Of a stretch of DNA of 40,820 nucleotides, positions 8,814 through 16,385 are shown one piece after another. The position numbers and the translations under genes are program-made. The notes beneath the pieces are model-generated. The model searched no databases. It was not told the origin of the DNA and saw nothing but the letters and a program-made list of their open reading frames with translations. Position 1 is the first letter of the stretch; each line of letters opens with the position of its first letter. The stretch comes from an uncultured Acetobacteraceae bacterium (lineage in GTDB: Bacteria > Pseudomonadota > Alphaproteobacteria > Acetobacterales > Acetobacteraceae): contig CALMVI010000102.1 in NCBI GenBank assembly GCA_937873095.1, positions 1-40,820 of the forward strand, written 5' to 3'.

Positions 8814-10180
8814 TGCGGCCCGGCTGGGCGGCGCTGGCGCTGGTCGCCGTACTCCTGGGCGCGTTCTGGGCGCGCCAGCCGGCCCAGGCGCTGTCGATGT
8901 TCGACCAGCCGTTCTACCTGGGGATCGCGCACGACCTGGTGCAGGACGGCCGGTTCACCGACGGGTTCATGTTCGCCAGGGCCGGCGACGACGGCACGCG
9001 GCCCGCCGGCATGCGCTTCGGGCCGCTCTACCCGGCGCTGGTCGCCGCGACGGCGGAGCTCGACCCCGGCGTGCGGCGCGGCATGGACTGCGTGGTCGGG
9101 ACCGAGGGGCGCGACCCGCACTGCCCGAGCCGGGCGGCGAGCCTGCGCGGCCTGCAATGGGCCGCACTCTGCGGCGTGTACTGGCTGGTGTGGTGGATGG
9201 GCGGCGTCATCGGCGGGCCGGCGGTGGCCTGGCTCGGCCTGCTGGTCGGGCTCGGCGCGGCGCCGCTGCTGCTCGCATCGGCCGGAATGGTGATGACGGA
9301 AATCGTCTGCCTCGGGCTGACGACAGGGGCCTCGGCGGCCGGCGTTGCCGCGTGGCGGGCGGCCGGGCGCGCGCGTGCTGCCTGGTGCGGGCTGGCCGGC
9401 GCGGCGCTGGGTCTGGCCGTGCTGACCCGCCCTGGCCTGCTGTGCCTGCTGCCGCTGGCCGTGGCGGCGGCGCTCGCCGGCGGACAAGGCTGGCGTGCCT
9501 CGGCCGGCGCTCTGGCGCTGGGCGCGGGCCTGGTGCTGGCGCCCTGGCTGGCGCGGAACTGGCTGGTGCTGGGGCAGTTCGGCCTGACCCGGTCCTATGC
9601 CAGCCATACCCTGGCGCAGCGCATCGCGTTCGACATGATGGACAGGCGCGAATACGCGCTGGCCTATGTCTGCTGGCTGCCGGATGGGCGCGGGATCGGC
9701 AGCATGCTGGCCGGCGCGCATGCCTGCGACCGGTTCGGCTGGGACGACCCCACCTCGTTCTACCGGCTCGGCATGCGTCACATGGTGCCGGAAACGCTGG
9801 CGGCGTCTGGCGGATACGAGCATCATCTAGGCTACCTGCTGCACCACTACGTGTTTCGCATGATGCTGAAACATCTGCTGGTTTCGGTGCCGCTGGCGTT
9901 GCGGGGGGCCTACGTGTCGCATTGGTGGGGTCTGGTGCTGTTTCCGCTCGCCCTCGGGGCGACACTCCGCGCGCTGGGCCGAGGCACGGCGTTTGCGCCG
10001 TTACCGTTCCTGATCGTGGCGCTGCCGGCCTGGGCCATGCTGGCCTTCAACGCGGCGGTCGCCGTCAACCAGGTCCGCTACAACCTGATGCTGGTCCCGG
10101 CCTACGCGGTGGCCGGCGGGCTGGCCGCGGCATGGGTCGGGCGGCGGGCGGCAGCCCGGGCCGCCCTGGTGGCCGCGTGA
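8813..10180 (+). CDS. Polytopic membrane protein, GT-C/GT39-like glycosyltransferase
   Basis: The 455-residue product has about ten predicted membrane helices. After the first helix there is a periplasmic loop with an acidic cluster (FDQPFYLGIAHDLVQDG), placed where GT-C enzymes keep catalytic acidic residues before GPLYPALVA. These enzymes take a sugar from a polyprenyl-phosphate carrier on the periplasmic side. The stretch LTRPGLLCLLPLAVA followed by LAPWLARNWLVLGQFG is characteristic of this superfamily. The ATG at 8813 overlaps the upstream TGA, and its own last bases overlap the GTG of the next gene, so three genes are coupled. Assignment to GT39 itself is tentative. Confidence 0.75.
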   Translation: MRPGWAALALVAVLLGAFWARQPAQALSMFDQPFYLGIAHDLVQDGRFTDGFMFARAGDDGTRPAGMRFGPLYPALVAATAELDPGVRRGMDCVVGTEGRDPHCPSRAASLRGLQWAALCGVYWLVWWMGGVIGGPAVAWLGLLVGLGAAPLLLASAGMVMTEIVCLGLTTGASAAGVAAWRAAGRARAAWCGLAGAALGLAVLTRPGLLCLLPLAVAAALAGGQGWRASAGALALGAGLVLAPWLARNWLVLGQFGLTRSYASHTLAQRIAFDMMDRREYALAYVCWLPDGRGIGSMLAGAHACDRFGWDDPTSFYRLGMRHMVPETLAASGGYEHHLGYLLHHYVFRMMLKHLLVSVPLALRGAYVSHWWGLVLFPLALGATLRALGRGTAFAPLPFLIVALPAWAMLAFNAAVAVNQVRYNLMLVPAYAVAGGLAAAWVGRRAAARAALVAA

Positions 10181-10515
10181 GCGCGGTTCCGTTCGTCCTG
10201 GACGGGCTTGTGGCCCGGCTGACCCCCGCGCGCGGCGCGTCGCTGGCGCTGGGCCCTGGCCAGCGCGGGCGCGATCCCGGCGCCTGCATCCTGTTCGACG
10301 CCGGTGCGGGCATCGGCACGCAGGACCTGTTCGCCGCGTTCTGGCGCGACGAGCTGCCCGTCATGGACTGGTTCGACGACTTCCTGTGCGACGAGGCGAT
10401 GGATGTGTTCCTCGCCCGCCTGGCCAACCCGCCCCCCGAGGAGGAGGAGCCGGAGATGATGTACTCGAGATCGCAGCTGCCGACCGTCGGCAGCGACGTG
10501 ATGGAGCAGTTCTGA
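10177..10515 (+). CDS. Small acidic protein of unknown function
   Basis: This 112-residue product starts at a GTG that overlaps the preceding TGA (GTGA at 10177-10180). I do not recognise a family. The N-terminal part is Gly/Ala-rich; the C-terminal half is strongly acidic (WFDDFLCDEAMDVFLARL, then PPPEEEEPE) and ends in SDVMEQF. It has no signal peptide or membrane segment. Coupling to the membrane glycosyltransferase suggests a cytosolic accessory or regulatory role, which is inference. A non-conserved reading frame is possible, but the codon bias matches its neighbours. Confidence 0.55.
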   Translation: MSAVPFVLDGLVARLTPARGASLALGPGQRGRDPGACILFDAGAGIGTQDLFAAFWRDELPVMDWFDDFLCDEAMDVFLARLANPPPEEEEPEMMYSRSQLPTVGSDVMEQF

Positions 10516-10558
10516 GGGCCGAGGCGCCGCCGGGAAGGCGGTTCCGCGGCGTGTCGAC

Positions 10559-10996
10559 GTGAGGCGGACCGTCTCCGCGCCCGTCCTGCTGGTGTTGGCG
10601 GCACTGTCCGCGGCGGCTGCGCCAACGTCCACGACCCGCGCGGTCGACGACCCCAGATACTACACCAGGGATCCCGACGAGACGGTGATCACCGACCTCG
10701 CCTCGTGGTCGCACCCCACCAAGGCCGTGTTCGAGGCGCACCACCTCGTCCTGACCAAGGTGGAGCTGATGTGGAACAAGAAATTCCCCGTCTTCCACGT
10801 CAGGAGTTTCGGGGCCGACCCGAATGCCGGACCGGCGCACCCGTTCTTCGCGTCGCTGGAGATGGACCTGGTCCACGCCAATGGCGGCAACGCGTTCAAG
10901 ATGGTCGAGGACGAGGGCCACGACGGCTTCGTCGTCTCCTACGACCGCAAGAAGCGCGAGATTTCCGAGGAACTCGTGCAGCAGGAGTCGCCCTGA
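10559..10996 (+). CDS. Secreted small protein of unknown function
   Basis: The 145-residue product begins with a signal peptide (MRRTVSAPVLLVLAALSAAAAP; cleavage near 20-22). The mature part has no cysteines. It reads as a mixed alpha/beta domain, with FPVFHVRSFG, AHPFFASLEMDLVHANGG and GHDGFVVSYDRKKREISEEL. I do not recognise the family. The start is a GTG at 10559, 43 bases after the preceding gene, so it may be the last gene of the methyltransferase operon. The export signal implies a periplasmic location. A hairpin-rich terminator-like region follows immediately. Confidence 0.68.
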   Translation: MRRTVSAPVLLVLAALSAAAAPTSTTRAVDDPRYYTRDPDETVITDLASWSHPTKAVFEAHHLVLTKVELMWNKKFPVFHVRSFGADPNAGPAHPFFASLEMDLVHANGGNAFKMVEDEGHDGFVVSYDRKKREISEELVQQESP

Positions 10997-11002
10997 AGCG
11001 CG

Positions 11003-11088
11003 CCCCCTGTGAATGGGGGTCTGGGGTTTCAAACCCCAGCGGGGTCCAGGGGCGTCGTGCGAGGCACGCTAGAGCGTGACGCCCCTGG
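11003..11088. terminator. Cluster of palindromes between convergent genes (bidirectional terminator or intergenic repeat)
   Basis: Between the secreted-protein stop and the putA stop lie three nested inverted repeats. They are a CCCCC/GGGGG hairpin at about 11003-11019, a nearly perfect palindrome CTGGGGTTT-C-AAACCCCAG at 11021-11039, and an 11-bp inverted repeat (11046-11056 with 11078-11088) enclosing two smaller stems. The position is right for termination from both sides. The density of palindromes also resembles dispersed intergenic repeats I recall from Acetobacteraceae, which is unverified here. Confidence 0.65.
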
Positions 11089-11093
11089 CCTTG

Positions 11094-14000
11094 TCACTCC
11101 TCCGCCGCCAGCAGCGCCGCGTTGCCGCCGGCGGCCGCCGTGTTGACCGACACGGTCTGCTCGACGCCGAAGCGGCGCAGGTAATCCGGCCCGCCCGCCT
11201 TGGGGCCGGTGCCGGACAGGCCGGAGCCGCCGAACGGCTGAACGCCAACCACCGCGCCGATCATGTTGCGGTTGACGTAGATGTTGCCGGTGGACAGGCG
11301 CGCCGCGATCCGCTCGGCCGCAGCGTCGATGCGCGTATGGATGCCGAGCGTCAGGCCGTAGCCGGTGGCGTCCAGCGCGTCGAGCAGCGCATCCTGCTCG
11401 GACGCCCTGTAGCGCACCACGTGCAGCACCGGCCCGAAGATCTCCTCTGCCAGGTCGCGCGGATGGTCCAGCTCGAAGATGTGCGGCGCGACGAAGAAGC
11501 CCTGGCCGGGCGCCTCGCCCGCGTAGTGCACGCGCGCGCCGGCCTTCATCCGCGCGATGTGCTCCAGCAGCCGCGCCTGCGCCTCGGCATCGACCACCGG
11601 GCCCACATGCACGCTCGGGTCGCGCGGATCGCCGAGCTTCAGCTCGCGCGCCGCACCGGCCAGCATGGCGATCACGCGGTCGGCCACGTCGTCCTGCACG
11701 CAGAGCAGCCGCAGGGCCGAGCAGCGCTGGCCGGCGCTGCGGAACGCGCTCGTCGCCGCATCGTCCACCACCTGTTCGGGCAGCGCGGTCGCGTCCACGA
11801 TCATGGCGTTGATGCCGCCGGTCTCTGCGATCAGCGGCACGATCGGGCCGTCCTTGGCGGCCAGCGCGCGGTTGATCGCCCAGGCCGCCGCGGTGGAGCC
11901 GGTGAACGCGACACCGGCCACCGCCCGGTGCGCCGCCAGCCGCGCGCCGATCGCGCCGTCGCCGGTCACCAGGTGCAGCGCGCCGGCGGGCACGCCTGCC
12001 TGGTGCAGCAGGCGCACCGCTTCGGCGGCGACCAGCGGCGTCTGCTCGGCGGGCTTGGCGACCACGCTGTTGCCGGCCGCCAAGGCGGCGGCCACCTGGC
12101 CCACGAAGATCGCCAGCGGGAAGTTCCAGGGCGAGATGCACAGCCATGGGCCGCGCCCGCGGTGGCGCAGCACGTTGCGCTCGCCGGTCGGCCCGGGCAG
12201 GACTTGCCCGTCGCCGAACAGTTGCCTTGCCTGCGCCGCGTAGTAGCGCAGGAAATCCACAGCCTCGCGGATCTCGGCCACCCCGTCGTCCAGCGTCTTG
12301 CCGCCCTCCTCGGCGAGCAGGAACAGCAGCCGCCCGCGCCGCGCTTCCAGCAGGTCGGCCGCCCGTTCCAGGGCGGTGGCGCGCACGCTTGCCGGGGTTG
12401 CCTGCCACGCGCGGAAGCCGGCGCGCGCCGCCTGCATCGCCGCGTCCGCCACCTCCTGCGTCGCGTCGGTCACCTGCCCCACCGCGCGCGTGCCGTCGAC
12501 GGGCGAGAGCGCCTGGCGGGCCGCGCCGGCCTGGACCGCGCCGTCGACCACCGGCGCGGCCGTGGCAGCACCCTCGTTCTGCGCCACCGCGTCGAGTAGC
12601 GCCTGCAGCCCCGCCGCGTGGCCGAACTCCACGCCCGAAGAATTGCGCCGCCCGTCGCCGAACAGCGCCGACGGCAGCGGCAGCGACGCGTTGCGCGCGC
12701 GCTCGGGCGCACCCACGACGGCGGCGGGCCGGCGCAGCAGCGTCTGCACCGGCACGTCGGCGTCGGCTGCCACCGACACGAAGGAGGAGTTGGCCCCGTT
12801 CTCCAGCAGGCGGCGCACCAGATAGGCCAGCAGGTCGCGATGCACGCCCACCGGCGCGTAGGTGCGCACGCCGATGCCTGGGTGCCCCTCCAGCAGCGCG
12901 CCGTACAGCGCGTCCCCCATGCCGTGCAGGCGCTGGAACTCGTAGCCCTCGGTGTCGCCGGCGCGCTCGATCACGCTGGCTACGGTCAGCGCGTTGTGGG
13001 TGGCGAATTGCGGGTAGATGCGCGGCCGCAGCGCCAGCAGCCGCTCGGCGCAGGCCATGTAGCACAGATCCGTCATCGCCTTGCGGGTGAACACAGGATA
13101 GTCGGCGAGCCCACGTTCCTGGGCGCGCTTGATTTCGGTGTCCCAGTAGGCGCCCTTGACCAGCCGCACCATGAACCGGCGATCCAGCCGTTCCGCGAGC
13201 TGGCCCACCCAGTCGATCGTCTCGCGCGCCCGCTTGCCATAGGCCTGCACCGCCAGCCCGAACCCGTCCCAGCCGGAGAGCTGGCGGTCGGCGGCAACGG
13301 CTGCGATCACGTCGAGCGACAGTTCCAGCCGGTCCGCCTCCTCGGCGTCGACGGTGAAGTTCAGGCCGTGCAGGCTGGCGCTGCGGGCCAGCGCGCGCAC
13401 CCGTGGCACCAGCTCGTCCATCACGCGCGCGCGGGACACCGCCTCGTAGCGCGGATGCAGGGCGGAGAGCTTGACGCTGATGCCGGGGCGGTCCGGCAGC
13501 GGCTTGTTGCCGGCGGCCCGGCCGATCGCCTCGATCGCGTCCGCGTAGCTCGCGTGGTACTGCGCCGCGTCCTCGGCGGTGCGGGCGCCCTCGCCCAGCA
13601 TGTCGAAGCTGTAGCGGAACACCCGCCCGGTGCGGGACTGCGCGCGGCCCAGCGCCTCGCCGATGGTCTGGCCGAGCACGAAATGGCTGCCCATCACCCG
13701 CATCGCCTGGCGCATGGCCGCGCGCACCGCGGGCAGCCCCAGCCGTCGCACCACGCCGCGCAATATGCCCTCCGGCGTGTCGGTGACGCTCACCAGGCGC
13801 GCGCCCAGGCCCAGCGCCCAGGCGGACGCGCCGACCAGGAGCGAGTCCGGGCGGCTGTCGCCCTGGGCGAAACCGCCCTGGCCGAGCTTGTCCTCGATCA
13901 GCCGGTCGGCGGTGGCGTCGTCCGGCACCCGCAGCAGCCCCTCGGCCAGCACCATCAGGGCCAGGCCTTCGGGGGTGGACAGCGAATACTCGCGCAGCAG

Positions 14001-14186
14001 CGCCTCGATGCCGCCGATCCCGGCTGCACTGGCGCGGATGGCGCCTACCAGCCGCCCTGCCTCGGCATCGATCCGCGCCTCCCGCGCCTGCGGAAGCGTG
14101 GCCGTTTGCAGGAACTCTGCCGCCAGCACGCCGTCGTCGGGCGCATAGGACGGACGGAACGCGGCCAGCCCCGCGACCGCGTTCAC
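11094..14186 (-). CDS. putA: Bifunctional proline dehydrogenase / glutamate-semialdehyde dehydrogenase
   Basis: This 1030-residue enzyme oxidises proline to pyrroline-5-carboxylate with FAD and then to glutamate with NAD+. The FAD/PRODH barrel spans about 90-470 (ISVKLSAL 236-243, RLVKGAYWDTE 341-351, YPQFATHN 391-398). The aldehyde dehydrogenase domain spans about 550-1020: FTGS 761-764, E788 in AETGG, catalytic C822 in AGQRCSAL and PFGGSGLSGTG 984-994. It lacks the N-terminal ribbon-helix-helix repressor domain and long C-terminal extension of larger PutA proteins, so it is the short form and should not autoregulate. The GTG at 14186 overlaps the stop of the hydrolase gene (GTGA), which makes them an operon. 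Confidence 0.96.
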   Translation of the reverse strand: MNAVAGLAAFRPSYAPDDGVLAAEFLQTATLPQAREARIDAEAGRLVGAIRASAAGIGGIEALLREYSLSTPEGLALMVLAEGLLRVPDDATADRLIEDKLGQGGFAQGDSRPDSLLVGASAWALGLGARLVSVTDTPEGILRGVVRRLGLPAVRAAMRQAMRVMGSHFVLGQTIGEALGRAQSRTGRVFRYSFDMLGEGARTAEDAAQYHASYADAIEAIGRAAGNKPLPDRPGISVKLSALHPRYEAVSRARVMDELVPRVRALARSASLHGLNFTVDAEEADRLELSLDVIAAVAADRQLSGWDGFGLAVQAYGKRARETIDWVGQLAERLDRRFMVRLVKGAYWDTEIKRAQERGLADYPVFTRKAMTDLCYMACAERLLALRPRIYPQFATHNALTVASVIERAGDTEGYEFQRLHGMGDALYGALLEGHPGIGVRTYAPVGVHRDLLAYLVRRLLENGANSSFVSVAADADVPVQTLLRRPAAVVGAPERARNASLPLPSALFGDGRRNSSGVEFGHAAGLQALLDAVAQNEGAATAAPVVDGAVQAGAARQALSPVDGTRAVGQVTDATQEVADAAMQAARAGFRAWQATPASVRATALERAADLLEARRGRLLFLLAEEGGKTLDDGVAEIREAVDFLRYYAAQARQLFGDGQVLPGPTGERNVLRHRGRGPWLCISPWNFPLAIFVGQVAAALAAGNSVVAKPAEQTPLVAAEAVRLLHQAGVPAGALHLVTGDGAIGARLAAHRAVAGVAFTGSTAAAWAINRALAAKDGPIVPLIAETGGINAMIVDATALPEQVVDDAATSAFRSAGQRCSALRLLCVQDDVADRVIAMLAGAARELKLGDPRDPSVHVGPVVDAEAQARLLEHIARMKAGARVHYAGEAPGQGFFVAPHIFELDHPRDLAEEIFGPVLHVVRYRASEQDALLDALDATGYGLTLGIHTRIDAAAERIAARLSTGNIYVNRNMIGAVVGVQPFGGSGLSGTGPKAGGPDYLRRFGVEQTVSVNTAAAGGNAALLAAEE

Positions 14187-15145
14187 AGCCGGTCTCCCAC
14201 CTGGCCCAGGAACTCGAGCAGCACCGCGTTGGTCTCCTCCGGCCTTTCCTGCTGGATCCAGTGGCCCGCACCGGCCGGCCGGCGTTCCATGCGCAGGTCG
14301 GCGCAATGGGCGCGCATGTTCTCCAACTGGCCCGGCAGCATGTAAAGCACCGCCTCGTACTCGCCGGCCAGGAAGCCCGCGGGCTGGCGGATGACGGCGT
14401 CGCCGTAGGCGCGCGCGTCGGCGGCGTTGCGGTCGAAGTTGCGATACCAGTTCAGCGGCCCGCGCCAGCCCCCGGCCTGGAACGCGGCGGCGTAGGCGGC
14501 CAGGTCGGCGTCGGTCATGAACCCGAGCGGACCCGGCGGCGCGGGCGAAAAACTGTCCAGCAGCCTGGCGTCGCGCGGCGCCGACCGGCCGGCGCGCGCG
14601 GCGAAACCGGGGCCGCTCGCGCTGTAGTAGATGCCGCGCAGCGCCTCGGGCAGGTCGCTGCCCGCCAGTTCGGCCTCCGCCACGCCCTCCTGCTGGAAGT
14701 AGCGCATGTAGAAGAAGCGGTCCGGAAACCGCGCCTCGATGATGTCGAAGAACGGCGTGCGCGACGGCTTGGCGTGCGGCACGCTCATGCCGAACACGGC
14801 GGCGACGTGCGCGGGGAAGCGCAGCGCGCAACGCCAGGCGACGGGGGCGCCCCAATCGTGCCCCACCGCCACCCAGGTGTCGGCACCAAGCGCGCGCGCC
14901 ACGGCCTGCATGTCGTCGGCCAGCGTGTCCAGCGTGTATGCGGTGATTGCGTCCGGCTTGTCGCTGGCGCCGTAGCCGCGCATGTCCGGCACTGCCACGC
15001 GGTAGCCGGCTGCGGCCAGGGCCGGGACCTGGTTGCGCCAGCTCAGGCCCAGTTCCGGCCAGCCATGCATCAGGATCACCAGAGGCCCCGATCCCTCGAC
15101 CTGCACGGCCAAGGACACCCCGTTCGCCTGCACGCGCTGCACCAT
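14183..15145 (-). CDS. Alpha/beta hydrolase, epoxide-hydrolase-like
   Basis: The 320-residue protein has the oxyanion motif HGWPE (27-31) and the nucleophile in GHDWGAP, where Asp97 replaces the Ser of esterases. That is the hallmark of epoxide hydrolases and haloalkane dehalogenases. H295 in GAGHW is the probable base. The cap domain contains FFYMRYFQQEG, a typical position for the epoxide-activating tyrosines. The ATG at 15145 gives a standard N terminus. It is cotranscribed with putA through a GTGA overlap and is divergent from the DUF1489 gene. The physiological substrate is unknown, and a link to proline catabolism is not established. Confidence 0.88.
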   Translation of the reverse strand: MVQRVQANGVSLAVQVEGSGPLVILMHGWPELGLSWRNQVPALAAAGYRVAVPDMRGYGASDKPDAITAYTLDTLADDMQAVARALGADTWVAVGHDWGAPVAWRCALRFPAHVAAVFGMSVPHAKPSRTPFFDIIEARFPDRFFYMRYFQQEGVAEAELAGSDLPEALRGIYYSASGPGFAARAGRSAPRDARLLDSFSPAPPGPLGFMTDADLAAYAAAFQAGGWRGPLNWYRNFDRNAADARAYGDAVIRQPAGFLAGEYEAVLYMLPGQLENMRAHCADLRMERRPAGAGHWIQQERPEETNAVLLEFLGQVGDRL

Positions 15146-15207
15146 GTTCGCTCCCTAAGCCGTGCCATCATCGGCGCAACGCACAAGCCGTGCTAGATGC
15201 CTCGCCA

Positions 15208-15624
15208 ATGCCGCTACACCTGATAAAACTGTCCGTGGGGGCCGCCAGCCTGGACGATCTGCGCCAGTGGCAGTTGCAGCACGGGGCCGCCTTTCCTCCG
15301 CTGCGCCATCGCACGCGCAATTTTCCAAGGCGGGTGGTCGAAGTCCTCGATGGCGGCTCGATCTACTGGGTGATCAACCGCCTGGTCACCGCCCGTCAGC
15401 GCATAACCGGCATCGCCGAGGGCACGCGAGACGACGGCACGCGCTGCACCGAGCTGTTTCTCGACCCGCTACTGGTGCCGGTGCAGCCGAGTTTCAAAAA
15501 GCCGTTTCAAGGCTGGCGCTACCTGCCGCACGAGGACGCGCCGCGCGATGTGGTGCGCGGTGAGGTGGATGCGGCGTTGCCCGAGGCGCTGCGGCGCGAG
15601 CTTGCTACGCTGGCGTTGATTTAG
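15208..15624 (+). CDS. DUF1489 family protein
   Basis: The 138-residue product begins MPLHLIKLSVGAASLDDL and contains TRNFPRR, GGSIYWVINRLVTARQRI and the C-terminal PFQGWRYLPHEDAP segment. I recognise these as the alphaproteobacterial DUF1489 family, whose function is unknown. The length is normal for the family. The ATG at 15208 follows 62 bases of divergent promoter region shared with the hydrolase gene. It has no signal peptide or membrane segment, so it is probably cytosolic. Confidence 0.88.
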   Translation: MPLHLIKLSVGAASLDDLRQWQLQHGAAFPPLRHRTRNFPRRVVEVLDGGSIYWVINRLVTARQRITGIAEGTRDDGTRCTELFLDPLLVPVQPSFKKPFQGWRYLPHEDAPRDVVRGEVDAALPEALRRELATLALI

Positions 15625-15646
15625 GGTCGGCATTAAGCAACATCAC

Positions 15647-15792
15647 CTTGGCCGGGCTCGTCCCGGCCATCCATGCGGTGGTGCCCCCGAAATGTTCGCC
15701 TGAGAGCAAACATCTCTCACCAGGCAGCGCGAACCACGCTAGGCGCATGGCGTTTGACTACCGCGTGGATGGCCGGGACAAGCCCGGCCAAG
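15647..15792. repeat. 146-bp element bounded by 27-bp inverted repeats
   Basis: Arms 15647-15673 and 15766-15792 are inverted copies with a single mismatch; the core of each arm reads GGCCGGGAC(A/G)AGCCCGGCC. The 92-base interior has a smaller imperfect hairpin (ATGTTCGC paired with GCAAACAT). No ORF is visible inside. Arms of this composition occur as dispersed repeats in alphaproteobacterial genomes, from memory. It could be a miniature mobile element or a strong terminator for the DUF1489 gene, 22 bases upstream. Confidence 0.7.
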
Positions 15793-15866
15793 GAGCCTGG
15801 GCTTGGTTTTTACGCACAGTAATCTCGAAGGCACGAACATCTGACCAACGACCCGCACAGAATTTT

Positions 15867-16153
15867 TCAACTCACTTCAGCCGTTTTCCAATTCAATGCA
15901 GGTGCGAGTTCGCTGAAGCACGTTGGGCAGACCCCATCATATCTCTCGCCCTTTGGGTAATCTGAACCAGTCGCGTAGCCTTCGTGCAGGATGTCGGGGC
16001 CATCACATTCCGCGAACTTTGCCCAGCACGCCGCGCAATGGTCGTGATCCCGGCTCTCGTTCCACCGGAGACAGGGCCGCAAGTGCAGCGTGAGGCCTGC
16101 AAGATGGCGAGCGTTTTGTATCTGCCACGCATACGGGTTTCGTCGCTGCTCAT
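15867..16153 (-). pseudogene. Small Cys-rich (zinc-finger-like) protein gene with probable 1-base frameshift
   Basis: The 3' frame encodes LRPCLRWNESRDHDHCAACW and continues to HEGYATG and GVCPTCFSEL, a conserved-looking small domain with two CxxC knuckles (CAAC and CPTC), likely a metal site. Upstream in the same frame NPYAWQIQNARHLAGLTLHL also looks protein-like but has no start codon. The ATG at 16153 encodes MSSDE in another frame. One extra A in the AAA run (complement of 16138-16140) would join MSSDE to NPYAWQ and give a 95-residue protein. Either the gene is broken, a TTG at 16082 starts a 71-residue product, or there is a sequence error. The surrounding region is less GC-rich than its neighbours. 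Confidence 0.6.
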
Positions 16154-16166
16154 GAAATGAATGGCT

Positions 16167-16385
16167 TCAACAGCACCGCATCCCACCGCCCGCGTTATAC
16201 CGCGCCGCCTGCCGCTCGCGAAAAAACTCTTCCCGCTTCATCGGTCGCCGATCAGGATGGTTAGCCTCGACATGCGCGACGTACCCAGCATAATCCGGTA
16301 TCCCCACCATCAACTGCGCCGTTTGGCCGACGCCGCGCACCAACGCGGATACATCGAGGCTACGTCCGAAGCAGCGGCATATCAT
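16167..16385 (-). CDS. ybdD: YbdD/YjiX family protein (CstA partner)
   Basis: The 72-residue product has the family core [34 protein letters not shown] and the C-terminal MRCC. YbdD-type proteins are encoded after cstA/btsT and are small cytosolic partners of those pyruvate/peptide transporters. The ATG at 16385 lies inside the end of cstA (26-base overlap), so translation is coupled. The length and the ending in two cysteines are normal for the family. Confidence 0.9.
   Translation of the reverse strand: MICRCFGRSLDVSALVRGVGQTAQLMVGIPDYAGYVAHVEANHPDRRPMKREEFFRERQAARYNAGGGMRCC

Noticed and set aside
12618-14345. 575-codon plus-strand open frame
   Set aside because: It is antisense to putA, which has complete catalytic motifs; the frame has no recognisable protein features.
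15893-16186. 97-codon minus-strand frame [10 protein letters not shown]...
   Set aside because: Only its MSSDE portion appears meaningful, as the displaced N terminus of the frameshifted Cys-rich gene; the rest is out of frame.
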